Shown here: piece by piece, positions 30,687 through 41,100 of the stretch
How positions within the stretch are numbered: the stretch's first letter is position 1
Layout of the letters: each line of letters starts with the position of its first letter
NCBI GenBank assembly: GCA_030849965.1
Contig: JAVDKL010000001.1
Location: 2,214,554 to 2,278,553 of the forward strand
Direction of reading: 5' to 3'
Source: Schauerella fraxinea
GTDB taxonomy: Bacteria > Pseudomonadota > Gammaproteobacteria > Burkholderiales > Burkholderiaceae_B
Length of the DNA: 64,000 nt
Translations under genes and position numbers: made by a program
The notes under the pieces: generated by a model
The model's database searches: none
Seen by the model: the letters and a program-made list of their open reading frames with translations, nothing else
Told to the model about the DNA's origin: nothing

Positions 30687-30762
30687 GGCCCGGTAGCTCA
30701 GTCGGTAGAGCAGAGGATTGAAAATCCTTGTGTCGGTGGTTCGATTCCGCCCCGGGCCACCA
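30687..30762 (+). tRNA. tRNA-Phe (GAA)
   Basis: 76 bases with encoded CCA. Acceptor GGCCCGG pairs with CCGGGCC; D-loop AGCTCAGTCGGTAGAGC; anticodon GAA at 30720-30722 in loop TTGAAAA; T-arm GGTTCGATTCC. A -10-like TAATAT (30667-30672) followed by a GC-rich discriminator lies just upstream, with a poor -35. Terminator follows. Confidence 0.97.
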
Positions 30763-30801
30763 AAGTATTTTTGCTGGATTGCCGATCCAGCAACGCAGTC
30801 G

Positions 30802-30831
30802 AAAAAGCCTCCTTCATCGGGGGCTTTTTTT
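30802..30831 (+). terminator. Rho-independent terminator after tRNA-Phe
   Basis: GCCTCC, loop TTCATC, GGGGGC, then seven T; five A precede the stem. A separate hairpin GCTGGAT/ATCCAGC lies between the tRNA and this terminator. Confidence 0.9.
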
Positions 30832-30869
30832 CGTCCGCAGGGTTCGTGTCTTCGAAGCGCGTCGTGAAG

Positions 30870-30888
30870 CAATGCAAATTTTGCATTG
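30870..30888 (+). promoter_or_regulatory. 19-bp perfect palindrome, LysR-type operator
   Basis: CAATGCAAATTTTGCATTG is a perfect inverted repeat around one central base and contains the LysR-family box T-N11-A (TGCAAATTTTGCA). It lies 22-34 bp before the possible racemase starts, at the head of a three-gene unit whose second gene is a LysR regulator, so this is the most likely binding site of that regulator. Confidence 0.75.
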
Positions 30889-30922
30889 GGCATGCGCTGC
30901 ACGCTGGGGCATGCTTTCCAGC

Positions 30923-31672
30923 ATGAACACTTCCAATCAGTTTGGATGCATCGGCATCCTCGGCGGCATGGGCCCTGCCGCCACGATCGACTTTATGGCC
31001 AAGATCGTCGCGCACACGTCTGCCTCCTGCGACCAGGAGCATGTGCCGATGCTGGTGCATTGCATTCCCCAGATCCCCGATCGGTCCACGGCCATTCGCG
31101 CCGGTACCGACGAACCGTTCGCCTGGCTGCTCGATGGCCTGCACAAACTGGAAGCTGCGGGTGCTGATTACATTGCCATCCCGTGCAACACAGCGCACTT
31201 CTGGCACGAGCGGCTGTCGGCCGCGGCACGCGTGCCGATCATCCATATCGCGCAGGCCACCGCCGACGCACTCACCGCAGAAGGCCAATCTCCTGGGCGC
31301 GTGGCGCTGATGAGCACACGCGGCACGGTGGGTACGCGAATGTACCAATCGCGTCTCGAAAATCGCGTCGACCACTTCATCGTGCCAGACGAAGCCGAGC
31401 AAGTGTTGATCGATACCGCGATCTGGTCGGTCAAGGCCGGCAATATCGCCCTGGGCCGCGAGAGCGCCCAACGCGCGGCCGCGAGGCTTTTCGAACAAGG
31501 CGCCGAGCGGGTGCTGCTCGCCTGCACTGAATTGCCGGTGGTGCTGACGCGCGAAATGATGGGCGCAACGGCGGTAGACTGCACGGACGCGCTCGCCCGA
31601 GCGTGCGTCGTGGCGTCGGTCAGTGGCCGCGTCCCGTATCACCCTTTGCCTGAACTGGAGGCTGCCGCCTGA
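30923..31672 (+). CDS. Aspartate/glutamate racemase family protein
   Basis: 249 residues from ATG 30923; ATG 30911 (MLSSMN) is an alternative, neither with a good ribosome binding site. The frame extends back into the tRNA, which is meaningless. PLP-independent two-cysteine racemase: GILGGMGPAATIDFMAKI, AIPCNTAHFW with the first catalytic Cys, and LLACTELPVVL with the second. Interconverts L and D acidic amino acids. Its stop overlaps the lysR start (TGATG), and a D-aminoacylase follows, so it likely processes D-amino acids freed by that enzyme. Confidence 0.92.
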   Translation: MNTSNQFGCIGILGGMGPAATIDFMAKIVAHTSASCDQEHVPMLVHCIPQIPDRSTAIRAGTDEPFAWLLDGLHKLEAAGADYIAIPCNTAHFWHERLSAAARVPIIHIAQATADALTAEGQSPGRVALMSTRGTVGTRMYQSRLENRVDHFIVPDEAEQVLIDTAIWSVKAGNIALGRESAQRAAARLFEQGAERVLLACTELPVVLTREMMGATAVDCTDALARACVVASVSGRVPYHPLPELEAAA

Positions 31673-32577
31673 TGGATATGCGCTGGCTGCAAGACTTTTT
31701 GACGGTCGCAGAACTGGGCAATTTCACCCGTTCCGCCATGGAGCGGCACACGTCGCAGACCGCATTCAGTCGACGTATCCAGGCGCTGGAAGCCTGGTTG
31801 GGCGTGGCGCTGATCGATCGCAGCGTCTTTCCCACCCGGCTCACACCCGAAGGCGAACAGTTTCGCGGCCAGGCTGCGGAGATTCTCGAAAAGTTGCTCG
31901 AGGCCAAGGCCGGCCTGACCGATCCGTCGTTATCCCGGCGCGACAAAGTGCGCATCGCACTCCCGCACGCGTTGGCGCTTGGACGCCTGCCGAGCTGGTG
32001 GGCCACCTGGTCCAATGGACGATCGCTGAGTTGCCAGGCCGTTCCCGGCAATGTGCACGACACGGTGACGTCGCTGGCGGCAGGCGAAGCCGACGTGCTG
32101 CTGTGCTTTCATCATGCCCAGCAACCCATCCATCTCGACACCGACCGCTTCGACCGGCTGGTGATCGGCACCGAACGCCTGCGCCCCTATGTGGCAACCG
32201 ACCATGCCGAACGCTGGTCGTTGACCAAGACGCGCGACACGCCTCCCGCGCCGCTCCTGATGTATTCGGCCGGCACGTATTTGGGCCGCATGGTCGACCT
32301 GATTGCGCAAAGCGCGCCGGAGCCCCTGGTGGGCCAGGGTGTGTTCGAAAGCGATATGGCCGATGTGCTGGCCAATGTGGCGGTCTCCGGGCAAGGCGTG
32401 GCGTGGCTGCCGGATTGCGCCGCGATTCAGAAAGGCGACCTGCTGACGCCATTGGGTGACGAGAAGTGGTCCATGACACTATCGCTCGTGGCTTACCGCG
32501 ATCGCACCAATAGTGCGCTGGCGTTGAATCGCCTTTGGGCCGGGATCGTGGCCAGCCAGGACAGCCCGCACCCTTAA
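31672..32577 (+). CDS. LysR-family transcriptional regulator
   Basis: 301 residues. N-terminal winged helix-turn-helix MRWLQDFLTVAELGNFTRSA, SQTAFSRRIQALEAWLGVAL with FPTRLTPEGEQF closing the wing, then a periplasmic-binding-like effector domain. Placed inside the operon on the same strand, translationally coupled to the racemase, rather than divergent as is more usual; this fits autoregulation through the palindrome at 30870-30888. Effector unknown, presumably a D-amino acid or N-acyl derivative. Confidence 0.92.
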   Translation: MDMRWLQDFLTVAELGNFTRSAMERHTSQTAFSRRIQALEAWLGVALIDRSVFPTRLTPEGEQFRGQAAEILEKLLEAKAGLTDPSLSRRDKVRIALPHALALGRLPSWWATWSNGRSLSCQAVPGNVHDTVTSLAAGEADVLLCFHHAQQPIHLDTDRFDRLVIGTERLRPYVATDHAERWSLTKTRDTPPAPLLMYSAGTYLGRMVDLIAQSAPEPLVGQGVFESDMADVLANVAVSGQGVAWLPDCAAIQKGDLLTPLGDEKWSMTLSLVAYRDRTNSALALNRLWAGIVASQDSPHP

Positions 32578-32610
32578 CGCAACGCTGACCATTCAATAGA
32601 GGTAGGGACA

Positions 32611-34131
32611 ATGCCAGATCGCTCGCCAGCTCAACATGCACAAGCATTGCCGCACGCAAACCCTGACGCGAGCAGCTTTCTATTGCGTGGCGGCATGGTG
32701 GTCGACGGATCGGGCGCACCGCCTTATCGCGCGGATGTTCTCGTACGCGGCGACCGGATTGCCGCCATCGGTGCGTTCGAAGCACCCCTTGACGCGCAGG
32801 TCATCGACGCCACCGGCTTTGTCATCACGCCCGGTTTCATCGACTCGCATACCCATGATGACGGGTATCTGCTTGCGCACCCCGACATGACGCCGAAGGT
32901 GTCGCAAGGCATCACCACAGTGGTGACCGGCAACTGCGGCATCAGCCTGGCGCCCCTTTCGCCGCGCGTGATCCCACAGCCGCTGGATCTGCTGGGACCA
33001 CCGGCACTTTTTCGGTTTGACACGTTCGCGGGCTGGTTGGCTGCCTTGCGCGCCACCCCTGCGGCCACCAACGTCATTCCTCTGGTGGGGCACACCACGT
33101 TGCGGGTCGAATGCATGGCGGATCTCGAACGAGCCGCCAACGAGAACGAAACCGCGCGCATGCGTGAGCTTTTCGAAGACGCCATGCAGGCCGGCGCCTT
33201 CGGCATGTCCACCGGTACGTTTTACCCGCCGGCCGCGCACGCCACCATAGAAGAGATCATCGCGGTCGGCGCGCCGCTGCGGGAACATGGTGGCGTATTT
33301 GCCACCCACCTGCGCGACGAAGCCGATCTGATCGTCGACGCCATGGAAGAAGCGCTGACGATCGGCCGCGCCCTGGACGCGTTGGTCGTGTTCTCGCATC
33401 ACAAGTTAGCTGGCGAAAAGAACCACGGGCGGTCTCAAGAAACGTTGAACCTGATCGAACAAGCGGCGACCCGCCAGCCGGTGTGCCTCGACTGCCATCC
33501 CTACCCCGCCACCTCGACGATGCTGCGGCTGGATCGCGTGCGTATCTCGCGCCGCACGATGATCACCTGGTCGAAAGGTTATCCGGCCGCGACCGGCCGC
33601 GACTTCAGCGACGTCATGGCCGAACTGGGACTGGACGACGAGGCCGCGCTCAAGCGCTTGACGCCCGCCGGCGCCATCTACTTTTTGATGGACGAGCGCG
33701 ACGTCGAACGCATCATCACGCATCCCCTCGCCATGGTGGGCTCAGACGGCTTGCCCTTCGATCCCCACCCCCACCCACGGCAATGGGGCACATTTACACA
33801 AGTGCTGCGCAAACTGGTGCGTGAGACCCAGGTGCTGACGCTCGAAGGCGCGATTCACAAAATGACCGGGCTGGCCGCGCGCAACTACGGCATTGCCGAG
33901 CGCGGGCTGCTGCAAGCCGGACACTTTGCCGATCTGGTATTGCTCGACCCGGCGCGTGTGGCCGACAACGCAACCTTCGAAGCCCCCATCCAGGTGAGTA
34001 CTGGCATCGAACAGGTGTGGGTGAATGGACAACCGGTGTGGGATGGCAAGGCGGGTAAAAGCGGCCTGCTTCCTGGCCGTGTGCTACAGCGGGCACGGCC
34101 GACATCGCCGGACGGACACATCAGGCACTAA
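32611..34131 (+). CDS. N-acyl-D-amino-acid deacylase (D-aminoacylase, amidohydrolase superfamily)
   Basis: 506 residues; GAGGTAGGG-like ribosome binding site before ATG 32611. Hydrolyses N-acyl-D-amino acids. FLLRGGMVVDGSGAPPYRAD begins the amidohydrolase beta domain; metal ligands are expected in FIDSHTHDDGYLL, TVVTGNCGISLAPL (bridging Cys of this family), VFSHHKLAGEKNHGRS and MVGSDGLPFDPHPHPRQWGT. Together with the upstream racemase it would release and racemise D-amino acids, e.g. from peptidoglycan or antibiotics. Whether it prefers D-Glu, D-Asp or neutral residues cannot be told from sequence. Confidence 0.92.
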   Translation: MPDRSPAQHAQALPHANPDASSFLLRGGMVVDGSGAPPYRADVLVRGDRIAAIGAFEAPLDAQVIDATGFVITPGFIDSHTHDDGYLLAHPDMTPKVSQGITTVVTGNCGISLAPLSPRVIPQPLDLLGPPALFRFDTFAGWLAALRATPAATNVIPLVGHTTLRVECMADLERAANENETARMRELFEDAMQAGAFGMSTGTFYPPAAHATIEEIIAVGAPLREHGGVFATHLRDEADLIVDAMEEALTIGRALDALVVFSHHKLAGEKNHGRSQETLNLIEQAATRQPVCLDCHPYPATSTMLRLDRVRISRRTMITWSKGYPAATGRDFSDVMAELGLDDEAALKRLTPAGAIYFLMDERDVERIITHPLAMVGSDGLPFDPHPHPRQWGTFTQVLRKLVRETQVLTLEGAIHKMTGLAARNYGIAERGLLQAGHFADLVLLDPARVADNATFEAPIQVSTGIEQVWVNGQPVWDGKAGKSGLLPGRVLQRARPTSPDGHIRH

Positions 34132-34205
34132 AGCGCCACAAAACCTTCGCATTGCGGGGAATAATCGGCCAGATCGACACCCAACGCAGCAAAGTTGCAA
34201 CATTT

Positions 34206-34229
34206 TTTCGTTTAGGTACCCAAACGAAA
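34206..34229 (+). repeat. Inverted repeat after the D-aminoacylase gene
   Basis: TTTCGTTT (34206-34213) and AAACGAAA (34222-34229) flank GGTACC, giving a near-perfect 24-bp palindrome. It lies between the D-aminoacylase stop (75 bp) and the alpha/beta hydrolase start (86 bp). It could be an AT-rich terminator hairpin or an operator; there is a T-run before but not after it. Confidence 0.55.
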
Positions 34230-34315
34230 GAATTTTGTGCCTTGGCCAGGGTCAGAACGTCGGAAAATGGTAGCCTCACGCCCCGTTATCGACCGTCCCG
34301 TTTCTTATCGCATCG

Positions 34316-35197
34316 ATGCCGAATTCCCTTGCCGCGCAACAGCAGATTGCAGTACTCGACGCCCGAGCCACCCGCCATGCGGTGACCTACGAGGGCAAGA
34401 CCGTCCAATGGCGGCGATTCGGCAATGGGGCGCCGTTGGTGCTCCTGCATGGCGGACACGGCAGTTGGATGCACTGGGTGCGCAACATCGAAAGCCTGGC
34501 CGCCAAGCACACCGTGTGGGTGCCCAACATGCCGGGCTATGGCGACTCCGACCTGCCCGATGGCGACACCCTTGAGACCCTGGTCACGTTCCTGGGCAAG
34601 ACGCTCAACCAGTTGGTCGGCCCGCGCACGCGCGTGTCGTTGGCCGGCTTTTCATTTGGCGGCCTGGTCGCCGCGCATCTCGCGGCCACCCGACCCGTCG
34701 AGCGGCTTGCCTTGCTCGGACCGGGCGGCCATGACTCGCCCCGCCGTCAAGCCGAGCCGATGGTGAATTGGCGCGATGCCGCCACCGATGCGGAACTCGA
34801 CGCTGCAATGCGGCATAACTTGGGCGTATTCATGCTGTCGTCGTCGAAAGCCGTCGACGATCTGGCGACGCGGGTGCATTTGCTCTCTTGCCAGCAGACG
34901 CGTTTTCGCAGCAAGAATCTATCGCAAGGCGGCGGCTTGGCCGAGGCGCTTAAAGCGTACGGCGGACCCACCTTATTGATATGGGGCGAGCACGATGTGA
35001 CCGCCGATCCGGCCACGATCGCACCGGCACTCACCGCCCAGATTCCGCGAACCGACTATCGCATTGTTGAGGGCGCCGGCCACTGGGTTCAGTTCGAACA
35101 GGCGGACGCTGTCAACTTCCTGTTGCAGACCTGGTTAGGATGTGGCGATAAACTGACGCCAGATCACATCGCATACCAAAATGAGGGACAGGGATAA
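34316..35197 (+). CDS. Alpha/beta hydrolase
   Basis: 293 residues. Alpha/beta-hydrolase fold with oxyanion motif LLHGGHGSWMHWVRN, nucleophile elbow GFSFGG (Ser), acid in LLIWGEHDVTADP and catalytic His in VEGAGHWVQFEQ. This combination resembles C-C bond hydrolases and esterases. No signal peptide. Start ATG 34316 lacks a clear ribosome binding site. Substrate unknown; the location after the D-amino-acid genes may be coincidental because a palindrome separates them. Confidence 0.85.
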   Translation: MPNSLAAQQQIAVLDARATRHAVTYEGKTVQWRRFGNGAPLVLLHGGHGSWMHWVRNIESLAAKHTVWVPNMPGYGDSDLPDGDTLETLVTFLGKTLNQLVGPRTRVSLAGFSFGGLVAAHLAATRPVERLALLGPGGHDSPRRQAEPMVNWRDAATDAELDAAMRHNLGVFMLSSSKAVDDLATRVHLLSCQQTRFRSKNLSQGGGLAEALKAYGGPTLLIWGEHDVTADPATIAPALTAQIPRTDYRIVEGAGHWVQFEQADAVNFLLQTWLGCGDKLTPDHIAYQNEGQG

Positions 35198-35280
35198 GGG
35201 GTCCCTGGCGCTTCTGTTTCCACACTGTGCAAGAATGTTGAACAAATCTGCTTTCACAGCCGAAAGCTACGGGGATTTAC

Positions 35281-36864
35281 GTGCTCGCTAAATATCAAAC
35301 ATCCGGATCGTCTCGCTTTGCTCGATTCTTTTGCGCCGCAACATTGACCGCCCTCCTCGCTCCCGGGTTGGCCAGCGCGTTCTCGTTCGACGATGTCGCC
35401 AAATTGGCCGCCGAGTCGTCGAAGAAGAAATATGAGGCCCCGCAATCGAACTTGCCCGATGAGCTCAAGGCGCTCAAGTACGCCGGCTATCAGGAAGTGC
35501 GGTATCGCGACGACCGCCTGCACTGGAACGAAGCCAACACGCGCTATAAGTTGAGCTTCTACCATCAGGGCATGCACTTCGACGTGCCGGTCAAGATCAA
35601 CGAAGTCGACACCAAGGGCGTGCACGAAATCCCCTTCAATCCGGACGACTTCACCTACGGCTCGCTGAAGCTGGATCAAGCCGCCCTGAAAAACCTGGGT
35701 TTTGCCGGGTTCAAGGTGCTGTATCCCGTCAATTCGGAAAAGAAGCCGAACGACGAACTCACCACATTCCTGGGCGCCAGCTACTTTCGTGTGATCGGAA
35801 AGAACCATATCTATGGTTTGTCGGCGCGCGGTCTGGCGATCGACACGGCGCTGCCGTCGGGCGAAGAATTTCCGCGCTTCACGCAGTTCTGGATCGAAAA
35901 GCCGGGCGCTGAAGACCGCAACCTGGTGATCTACGCGCTGCTCGATTCGCGCCGCGCGACCGGTGCGTACCGCTTCACGATCAAACCTGAGGACGACACC
36001 GTCGTCGACGTCAAATCGCAGATCTATCTGCGCGAGAAGGTCGACCGCCTGGGCGTCGCGCCGCTGACCAGCATGTATTTGTACGGTTCGAACCAGCCGT
36101 GGCCCACGCCGAACTACCGTCCCGAGTTGCATGATTCGGACGGCCTGGCGATGCACACCGGCAGCGATGAATGGATCTGGCGTCCGCTGAACAATCCGAA
36201 GAAATTGGCGGTGAGCGCATTTGGCGCCGAAAACCCCAAGGGCTTTGGCTTGCTGCAGCGTGCCCGCTCGTTCAGCCGCTATGAGGATCTGGACGACCGG
36301 TACGAAAAGCGTCCCAGCCTGTGGATCGAACCGCAAGGCGATTGGGGCAAGGGCAGCGTGCAACTGGTTGAAATCCCCACGGGCGACGAAACCAATGACA
36401 ACATCGTCGCGTTCTGGGTGCCCGATCAGCAGCCCAATCCGGGTGAACCGCTCAATGTGGACTACCGCATGACGTGGACGATCAAAGAAGCCAACACGCA
36501 CAAGACGCCGCTCGCCTGGGTACAACAGACCCGCCGCTCGCGCGAAGAAGTGAAAGGTCCCGACCTGATCCGTCGTTGGGACGGCAGCATCGCCTACATC
36601 ATCGACTTCGTGGGCCCCTCGCTCAAGGATCTGCCGGCCGACAAGCAAGTCCAGGCGCAGTTCTGGGCCGACGCCAACGCCGAAGTGATGGAAGTGAATG
36701 TGCGCCCCAATGAAGTGACGCAAGGCCGTCGCCTGACGGTTCGCGTCAAGGTGAAGGACCCCGCCAAACCTGTGGAAATGCGCGCGTCGTTGACCGACGG
36801 CCAGACCCCGCTCACCGAAACATGGACGTACCGGATCCCGGTCAATGAAACTCAACCGAAATGA
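35281..36864 (+). CDS. opgG: Glucan biosynthesis protein G, periplasmic
   Basis: 527 residues. Needed for the branching/backbone of osmoregulated periplasmic glucans. Starts at GTG 35281 with GGGGA upstream; Sec signal peptide to about ...GLASA (residue 33). MdoG domain marks: [71 protein letters not shown]-terminal Ig-like domain ends at [12 protein letters not shown]. Overlaps opgH by 20 bp. Confidence 0.96.
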   Translation: MLAKYQTSGSSRFARFFCAATLTALLAPGLASAFSFDDVAKLAAESSKKKYEAPQSNLPDELKALKYAGYQEVRYRDDRLHWNEANTRYKLSFYHQGMHFDVPVKINEVDTKGVHEIPFNPDDFTYGSLKLDQAALKNLGFAGFKVLYPVNSEKKPNDELTTFLGASYFRVIGKNHIYGLSARGLAIDTALPSGEEFPRFTQFWIEKPGAEDRNLVIYALLDSRRATGAYRFTIKPEDDTVVDVKSQIYLREKVDRLGVAPLTSMYLYGSNQPWPTPNYRPELHDSDGLAMHTGSDEWIWRPLNNPKKLAVSAFGAENPKGFGLLQRARSFSRYEDLDDRYEKRPSLWIEPQGDWGKGSVQLVEIPTGDETNDNIVAFWVPDQQPNPGEPLNVDYRMTWTIKEANTHKTPLAWVQQTRRSREEVKGPDLIRRWDGSIAYIIDFVGPSLKDLPADKQVQAQFWADANAEVMEVNVRPNEVTQGRRLTVRVKVKDPAKPVEMRASLTDGQTPLTETWTYRIPVNETQPK

Positions 36865-39361
36865 TCCCGCGGAAAGCGCCCGAGACTATCTTGGGCGTCT
36901 TCCCCTGCCTGCACAGCAGCTTGAGCTCGTCATGCAGGAAGTGGATAACGCGACTGCTCGTGGCCAAGATCCCATCGAGGCCATGCATCGCGCATTGGCC
37001 GAAGCACCTGGCCGAGACCCTGTAGCCGCCTCGACCAAAGAACGCCTGCGTTTGGCGTTCGGCGACGGCTTGGCCCGCGACGCGGGTTTGGATACCGACG
37101 GCACCACAGGCGATGCACGCCTGCGCGTGGCCCCCCCGCTCAATCGGACGGCGATGTCGCCCGAGCCCTGGACGACCAACCCGGTCGTGCGTGGCTGGCG
37201 GCGCGTGCGCAACCGCGTCACGCATAAAAGCCGGCCTGGCCGCGCCCACACCGACCAGGAAGATTCCAGTTGGCGTGCGGCCGGTAGCCGCCGGCGTTTC
37301 GTGTTGCTGGTCGCCATCACGGTGCAAACCGTCTTTGCCACGCTGACGATGAAATCCGTGCTGCCCTATCAGGGCACGCAATGGCTGGAAATCGCCATCC
37401 TGTTCCTGTTTGCCCTGCTGTTTCTGTGGGTGTCGGCCGGGTTCTGGACGGCCATGATGGGCTTCCTGCAATTGCTGATCGGCCGCGACCGCTTCAGCAT
37501 CTCGGCCCGCAGCGTGGAAGACGGCCCTGTCGACGCCAACGCGCGCACGGCCATCGTCATGCCCATTTGTAATGAGGATGTGGCCCGCGTCTTTGCCGGG
37601 CTGCGTGCGACGTACGAATCGCTGGCGCAGACCGACTCGCTCGATCGCTTCGATATCTTCATCCTGAGCGACAGCTACAAAGCGGACATTTGCGTGGCCG
37701 AGCAGAAAGCCTGGCTCGATCTGTGCCGCACGGTGAACGGTTTCGGCCGCATTTTCTATCGCTTGCGCCGTCGGCGCGTGAAGCGCAAGAGCGGCAACAT
37801 CGACGACTTTTGCCGTCGATGGGGCGCCAACTACAAGTACATGGTGGTGCTCGACGCCGATAGCGTGATGAGCGGCGCCTGCTTGAAGCAACTGGTGCGC
37901 TTGATGGAAGCCAGCCCTGATGCCGGCATCATTCAAAGCGCTCCACAAGCCAGCGGCATGGACAGCCTCTATGCGCGACTGCAGCAGTTTGCATCGCGCG
38001 TATACGGCCCGCTTTTCACGGCCGGCATGCACTATTGGCAGTTGGGCGAGTCGCACTACTGGGGCCACAACGCCATCATCCGGCTCGAGCCGTTCATGCG
38101 TCACTGCGTGCTGGCGCCATTGCCCGGACGCGGTTCGTTTGCCGGCGCCATCCTGTCGCACGACTTCGTCGAAGCGGCGCTGATGCGCCGTGCCGGCTGG
38201 GGCGTCTGGATCGCCTACGATCTGCCGGGCAGCTTCGAAGAACTGCCGCCCAACTTGCTGGACGAGTTGCAACGCGACCAGCGCTGGTGCCACGGCAACC
38301 TGATGAATTTCCGGCTGTTCCTGATCAACGGTTTTCATCCGGTGCACCGCGCGGTGTTTCTTACTGGGGTAATGTCGTATCTGTCGGCCCCGCTGTGGTT
38401 CCTGTTTCTCATCCTGTCTACCGCGCTGCTGGGTGTGCACACGCTGACCGAGCCGCAGTACTTCGTCGAACCGAATCAGCTGTTCCCGATCTGGCCGCAA
38501 TGGCATCCCGAAAAAGCCGTGGCGCTGTTTTCCACGACGTTCGTGTTGCTCTTTCTGCCCAAGCTGCTCGGGGTCATGCTCACTTGGGCGCAGGGCACGA
38601 AGATGACGCGGCTGTATGGCGGGCGTAAACGCATGGCCCTCAGCCTCGTGCTGGAAGTGCTGTTTTCGATGCTGCTGGCGCCGGTGCGCATGCTGTTTCA
38701 CACACGCTTCGTGCTGTCGGCATTTTTGGGGTTGTCGGCCAAATGGGTTTCGCCGGCGCGCGACAACAACGAAACGACATGGGGTGACGCGATTCGCCGT
38801 CACGGCGGCCAGACGCTGCTGGGCATTGCCTGGACCGCCTTGGTGGCGTGGCTGGACCCGATCTTCCTCTTGTGGATGGCACCGATTCTGTTGGCCTTGT
38901 TCCTGATCATCCCGCTCTCGGTGTATTCGAGCCGCGTGGGTCTGGGACGGCGCTCGTACCTGATGCGTTTGTTCCGTATCCCGGAAGAAACGCAGCCGCC
39001 CACCGAGCTGGCCGCCACGCGCCGCTACGCCGCCATCAACCGTTCGGCCACGCATACGCCAACGTTTGAAGATGCCGTCGCCGATCCGGTCACGAACGCC
39101 CTGGCCTGCGCCATGGCCACCTCGCGCCACATGTTCAATCCCTTGAACGAAGCGCAACGCCAGGCAGTCGTGGACGATGCCGTGTCGCGCGGACTGGTGC
39201 AGCTCAGCGAGCCGCAGAAGCTACGCTTGTTGAACGACCCCATCGCGCTCTCGCGTCTGCATGCCCGCATGTGGCAGGAGCCGTCGGAAGAAGCCGAAGC
39301 ACTGCGGCAACGTACGCTGCGCACGGATAGGCCGTTTGGCGAAGGTGTGCTGGCGATTTAA
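36845..39361 (+). CDS. opgH: Glucans biosynthesis glucosyltransferase H
   Basis: 838 residues. Inner-membrane GT2 enzyme that makes the beta-1,2-glucan backbone from UDP-glucose. Membrane helices near 151-175 ([19 protein letters not shown]) and 183-215, then the catalytic domain with [27 protein letters not shown] and the QRW motif in [12 protein letters not shown]; several C-terminal helices follow. It begins inside the opgG reading frame, so translation is coupled. A strong terminator follows. Confidence 0.97.
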   Translation: MKLNRNDPAESARDYLGRLPLPAQQLELVMQEVDNATARGQDPIEAMHRALAEAPGRDPVAASTKERLRLAFGDGLARDAGLDTDGTTGDARLRVAPPLNRTAMSPEPWTTNPVVRGWRRVRNRVTHKSRPGRAHTDQEDSSWRAAGSRRRFVLLVAITVQTVFATLTMKSVLPYQGTQWLEIAILFLFALLFLWVSAGFWTAMMGFLQLLIGRDRFSISARSVEDGPVDANARTAIVMPICNEDVARVFAGLRATYESLAQTDSLDRFDIFILSDSYKADICVAEQKAWLDLCRTVNGFGRIFYRLRRRRVKRKSGNIDDFCRRWGANYKYMVVLDADSVMSGACLKQLVRLMEASPDAGIIQSAPQASGMDSLYARLQQFASRVYGPLFTAGMHYWQLGESHYWGHNAIIRLEPFMRHCVLAPLPGRGSFAGAILSHDFVEAALMRRAGWGVWIAYDLPGSFEELPPNLLDELQRDQRWCHGNLMNFRLFLINGFHPVHRAVFLTGVMSYLSAPLWFLFLILSTALLGVHTLTEPQYFVEPNQLFPIWPQWHPEKAVALFSTTFVLLFLPKLLGVMLTWAQGTKMTRLYGGRKRMALSLVLEVLFSMLLAPVRMLFHTRFVLSAFLGLSAKWVSPARDNNETTWGDAIRRHGGQTLLGIAWTALVAWLDPIFLLWMAPILLALFLIIPLSVYSSRVGLGRRSYLMRLFRIPEETQPPTELAATRRYAAINRSATHTPTFEDAVADPVTNALACAMATSRHMFNPLNEAQRQAVVDDAVSRGLVQLSEPQKLRLLNDPIALSRLHARMWQEPSEEAEALRQRTLRTDRPFGEGVLAI

Positions 39362-39431
39362 TCCTCAATCACGCTGGCGGTAACGGGCAGCCATTCCGGC
39401 GATTTAATCGCCAGCCCGGCCAAGCCAAATG

Positions 39432-39464
39432 AAAAATGCCGATCATAACGATCGGCATTTTTTT
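39432..39464 (+). terminator. Bidirectional terminator after opgH
   Basis: Perfect 13-bp stem AAAAATGCCGATC/GATCGGCATTTTT (39432-39444, 39450-39462) with loop ATAAC and a T-run; A-run on the other side allows use from the minus strand for the gene ending at 39588. Confidence 0.95.
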
Positions 39465-39587
39465 GGCTCGTGGCTTTTAGCTTTTGGTTTTTGGCCTTTT
39501 GCCTGTGGCGCATTGTGGTCGACCCGTCTGCGATCCAGGCCTGCCCCCACAAGCCACCACCACGTCGACGCGCAGCAATAGGCGCCC

Positions 39588-40001
39588 CTAGTCGGCGTCG
39601 ATGAGGTCGGTACCGTAAGAGTTGTCGATCGCGCACAGCCAATTGCCGGCGGGCGCTTGGCGAAACACATAGGTCGCGCGCCGCTCGGTGATGACGGGCT
39701 CGCCGTCCTCACCTTTGGTGTGCAACATCGTTTGCATCAGCACCAATGCCGTATCGCCACTTTCAATCACCTTCATCTCGCCTTGCGTGACGACCATGGT
39801 GTGCTTGAAGTATTCGGCAATGGCCACGAAGGCCCGGCGGATCTGCTCGCGGCCGGTCGCATGCATGCCTGGCTTGACGACCAGCGTGGCATCGTCGGCG
39901 TAGTACGTCATCAACGTGTCGAAATCCTCGGCCGTGATGGCGCGATCGCACGCCTGGATGATGCGCTTGAGATCCTGAAACGTGGCATCCGATGCGCTCA
40001 T
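39588..40001 (-). CDS. NTF2-like (DUF4440/SgcJ-type) protein
   Basis: 137 residues. Cone-shaped NTF2-like fold predicted from the helix AIIAxD-type start ([20 protein letters not shown]), [20 protein letters not shown] and [20 protein letters not shown]. Such proteins act as small-molecule isomerases/hydrolases or as accessory folds. Its ATG overlaps the stop of the hydroxyacid dehydrogenase (ATGA), so the two are coupled and probably act on related compounds. Confidence 0.85.
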   Translation of the reverse strand: MSASDATFQDLKRIIQACDRAITAEDFDTLMTYYADDATLVVKPGMHATGREQIRRAFVAIAEYFKHTMVVTQGEMKVIESGDTALVLMQTMLHTKGEDGEPVITERRATYVFRQAPAGNWLCAIDNSYGTDLIDAD

Positions 40002-40957
40002 TTACCCAGCACCTTGATCGGTTTGCCGTCCTTCCACGCTTGCACAGCAGCCACGGCATTTTCATAGAACGCGCGGAAATTGCTCTCGCTCACGTACCCC
40101 AGATGCGGCGTGAGCACGACGTTGTCGAGCGTGCGAATGGGATCGTCGGCGGGCAACGGCTCCTGGTCGAATACATCGAGCCCGGCGCCACCGATCTTGT
40201 GATCTTTGAGTGCCTGGATCAACGCATCGTTGTCGACCAACCCGGCACGCGAGGTGTTGACGAAAAACGCGCCGGGCTTCATCGCGGCGATGGCTGCCGC
40301 ATCGACGATGTGACGTGACCGTGCGCTCAAAATCAGATGCACGCTAATCGCGTCGGAGGTCGCGAAGAGTTCTTGCTTCTCGACGCGCTTCACACCGATC
40401 TCAGCCGCTTTCTCTTCGGTGAGGTTGGTGCTCCAGGCCACCACGTCCATGCCGAGCGCCAAGCCGACGCGAGCCGTAGCGGCGCCGAGCTTGCCCAGGC
40501 CAACCACACCGAGCCGCTTGCCGGCCAGCGGCACGGGCATGCGGGTCTGCCACTCGCCACGCCGCATCGATTCGTTTTCATGCGGCAGGTTCTTGAACAA
40601 CGCCAGCAGCAACGTCCATGCGAGCTCAGAGGTGGCATACGTGCCGTCGGCACTGCCCGGCGCGCCACACACCGTGACGCCTTGCGCCTCGCAGGCGGCC
40701 AGGTCGATTGCGTTGTTGCGCAGGCCCGTGGTGACCAGCAACTTGAGATTGGGTAGCGCTGCGATCTGCGACGCCGGGAACGGCGTGCGTTCGCGCATTG
40801 CGATGATGACATCGAAGGGCTTTAACGCCGTGTCACGATCGGCGCCTTGGGGCAAGTAGTGCCGGAAGGTCGTGATCTCGGCATCGGGCCCAAGCGTTTT
40901 CCAATCGGCGTAGGTTTCGGCCACACCGTGATAGTCGTCCAGAATGGCAATCTTCAT
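39998..40957 (-). CDS. D-2-hydroxyacid dehydrogenase family protein
   Basis: 319 residues. NAD-dependent dehydrogenase of the D-lactate/phosphoglycerate type. [20 protein letters not shown] is the NAD-binding glycine motif; catalytic Arg in [12 protein letters not shown], Glu in [14 protein letters not shown], His in [31 protein letters not shown] is a start typical of a subgroup of unknown substrate. First gene of a two-gene unit with the NTF2-like protein. Confidence 0.92.
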   Translation of the reverse strand: MKIAILDDYHGVAETYADWKTLGPDAEITTFRHYLPQGADRDTALKPFDVIIAMRERTPFPASQIAALPNLKLLVTTGLRNNAIDLAACEAQGVTVCGAPGSADGTYATSELAWTLLLALFKNLPHENESMRRGEWQTRMPVPLAGKRLGVVGLGKLGAATARVGLALGMDVVAWSTNLTEEKAAEIGVKRVEKQELFATSDAISVHLILSARSRHIVDAAAIAAMKPGAFFVNTSRAGLVDNDALIQALKDHKIGGAGLDVFDQEPLPADDPIRTLDNVVLTPHLGYVSESNFRAFYENAVAAVQAWKDGKPIKVLGK

Positions 40958-41060
40958 GCGTTGCTCCTGCGTGGTGTCGATCTACCGGCGGCCGGCGTAT
41001 GGTTTGAGGGCGCCATTCAAGCGCGCCATTTAACTTCGCTACTTAACTTCGCGTGATTTA

Positions 41061-41100
41061 CTTCGATGTTCGATGTTCAACTTCGATGTTCGATGTTCAA
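41061..41100 (-). repeat. 20-bp perfect tandem duplication
   Basis: The 20-bp unit CTTCGATGTTCGATGTTCAA occurs twice without a gap (41061-41080, 41081-41100), itself built from GATGTTC half-repeats, with further AACTTCG copies at 41030-41060 and GTTCAAC at 41102-41108. It fills the gap between the DsbC-like gene and the hydroxyacid dehydrogenase. Confidence 0.92.

Noticed and set aside
36842-39157. 771-codon minus-strand frame across opgH
   Set aside because: Antisense to opgH, His/Gln/Arg-rich, no motif or ribosome binding site.
41061-41100. Transposon end or attachment site
   Set aside because: Tandem direct duplication without inverted ends, integrase or transposase nearby.
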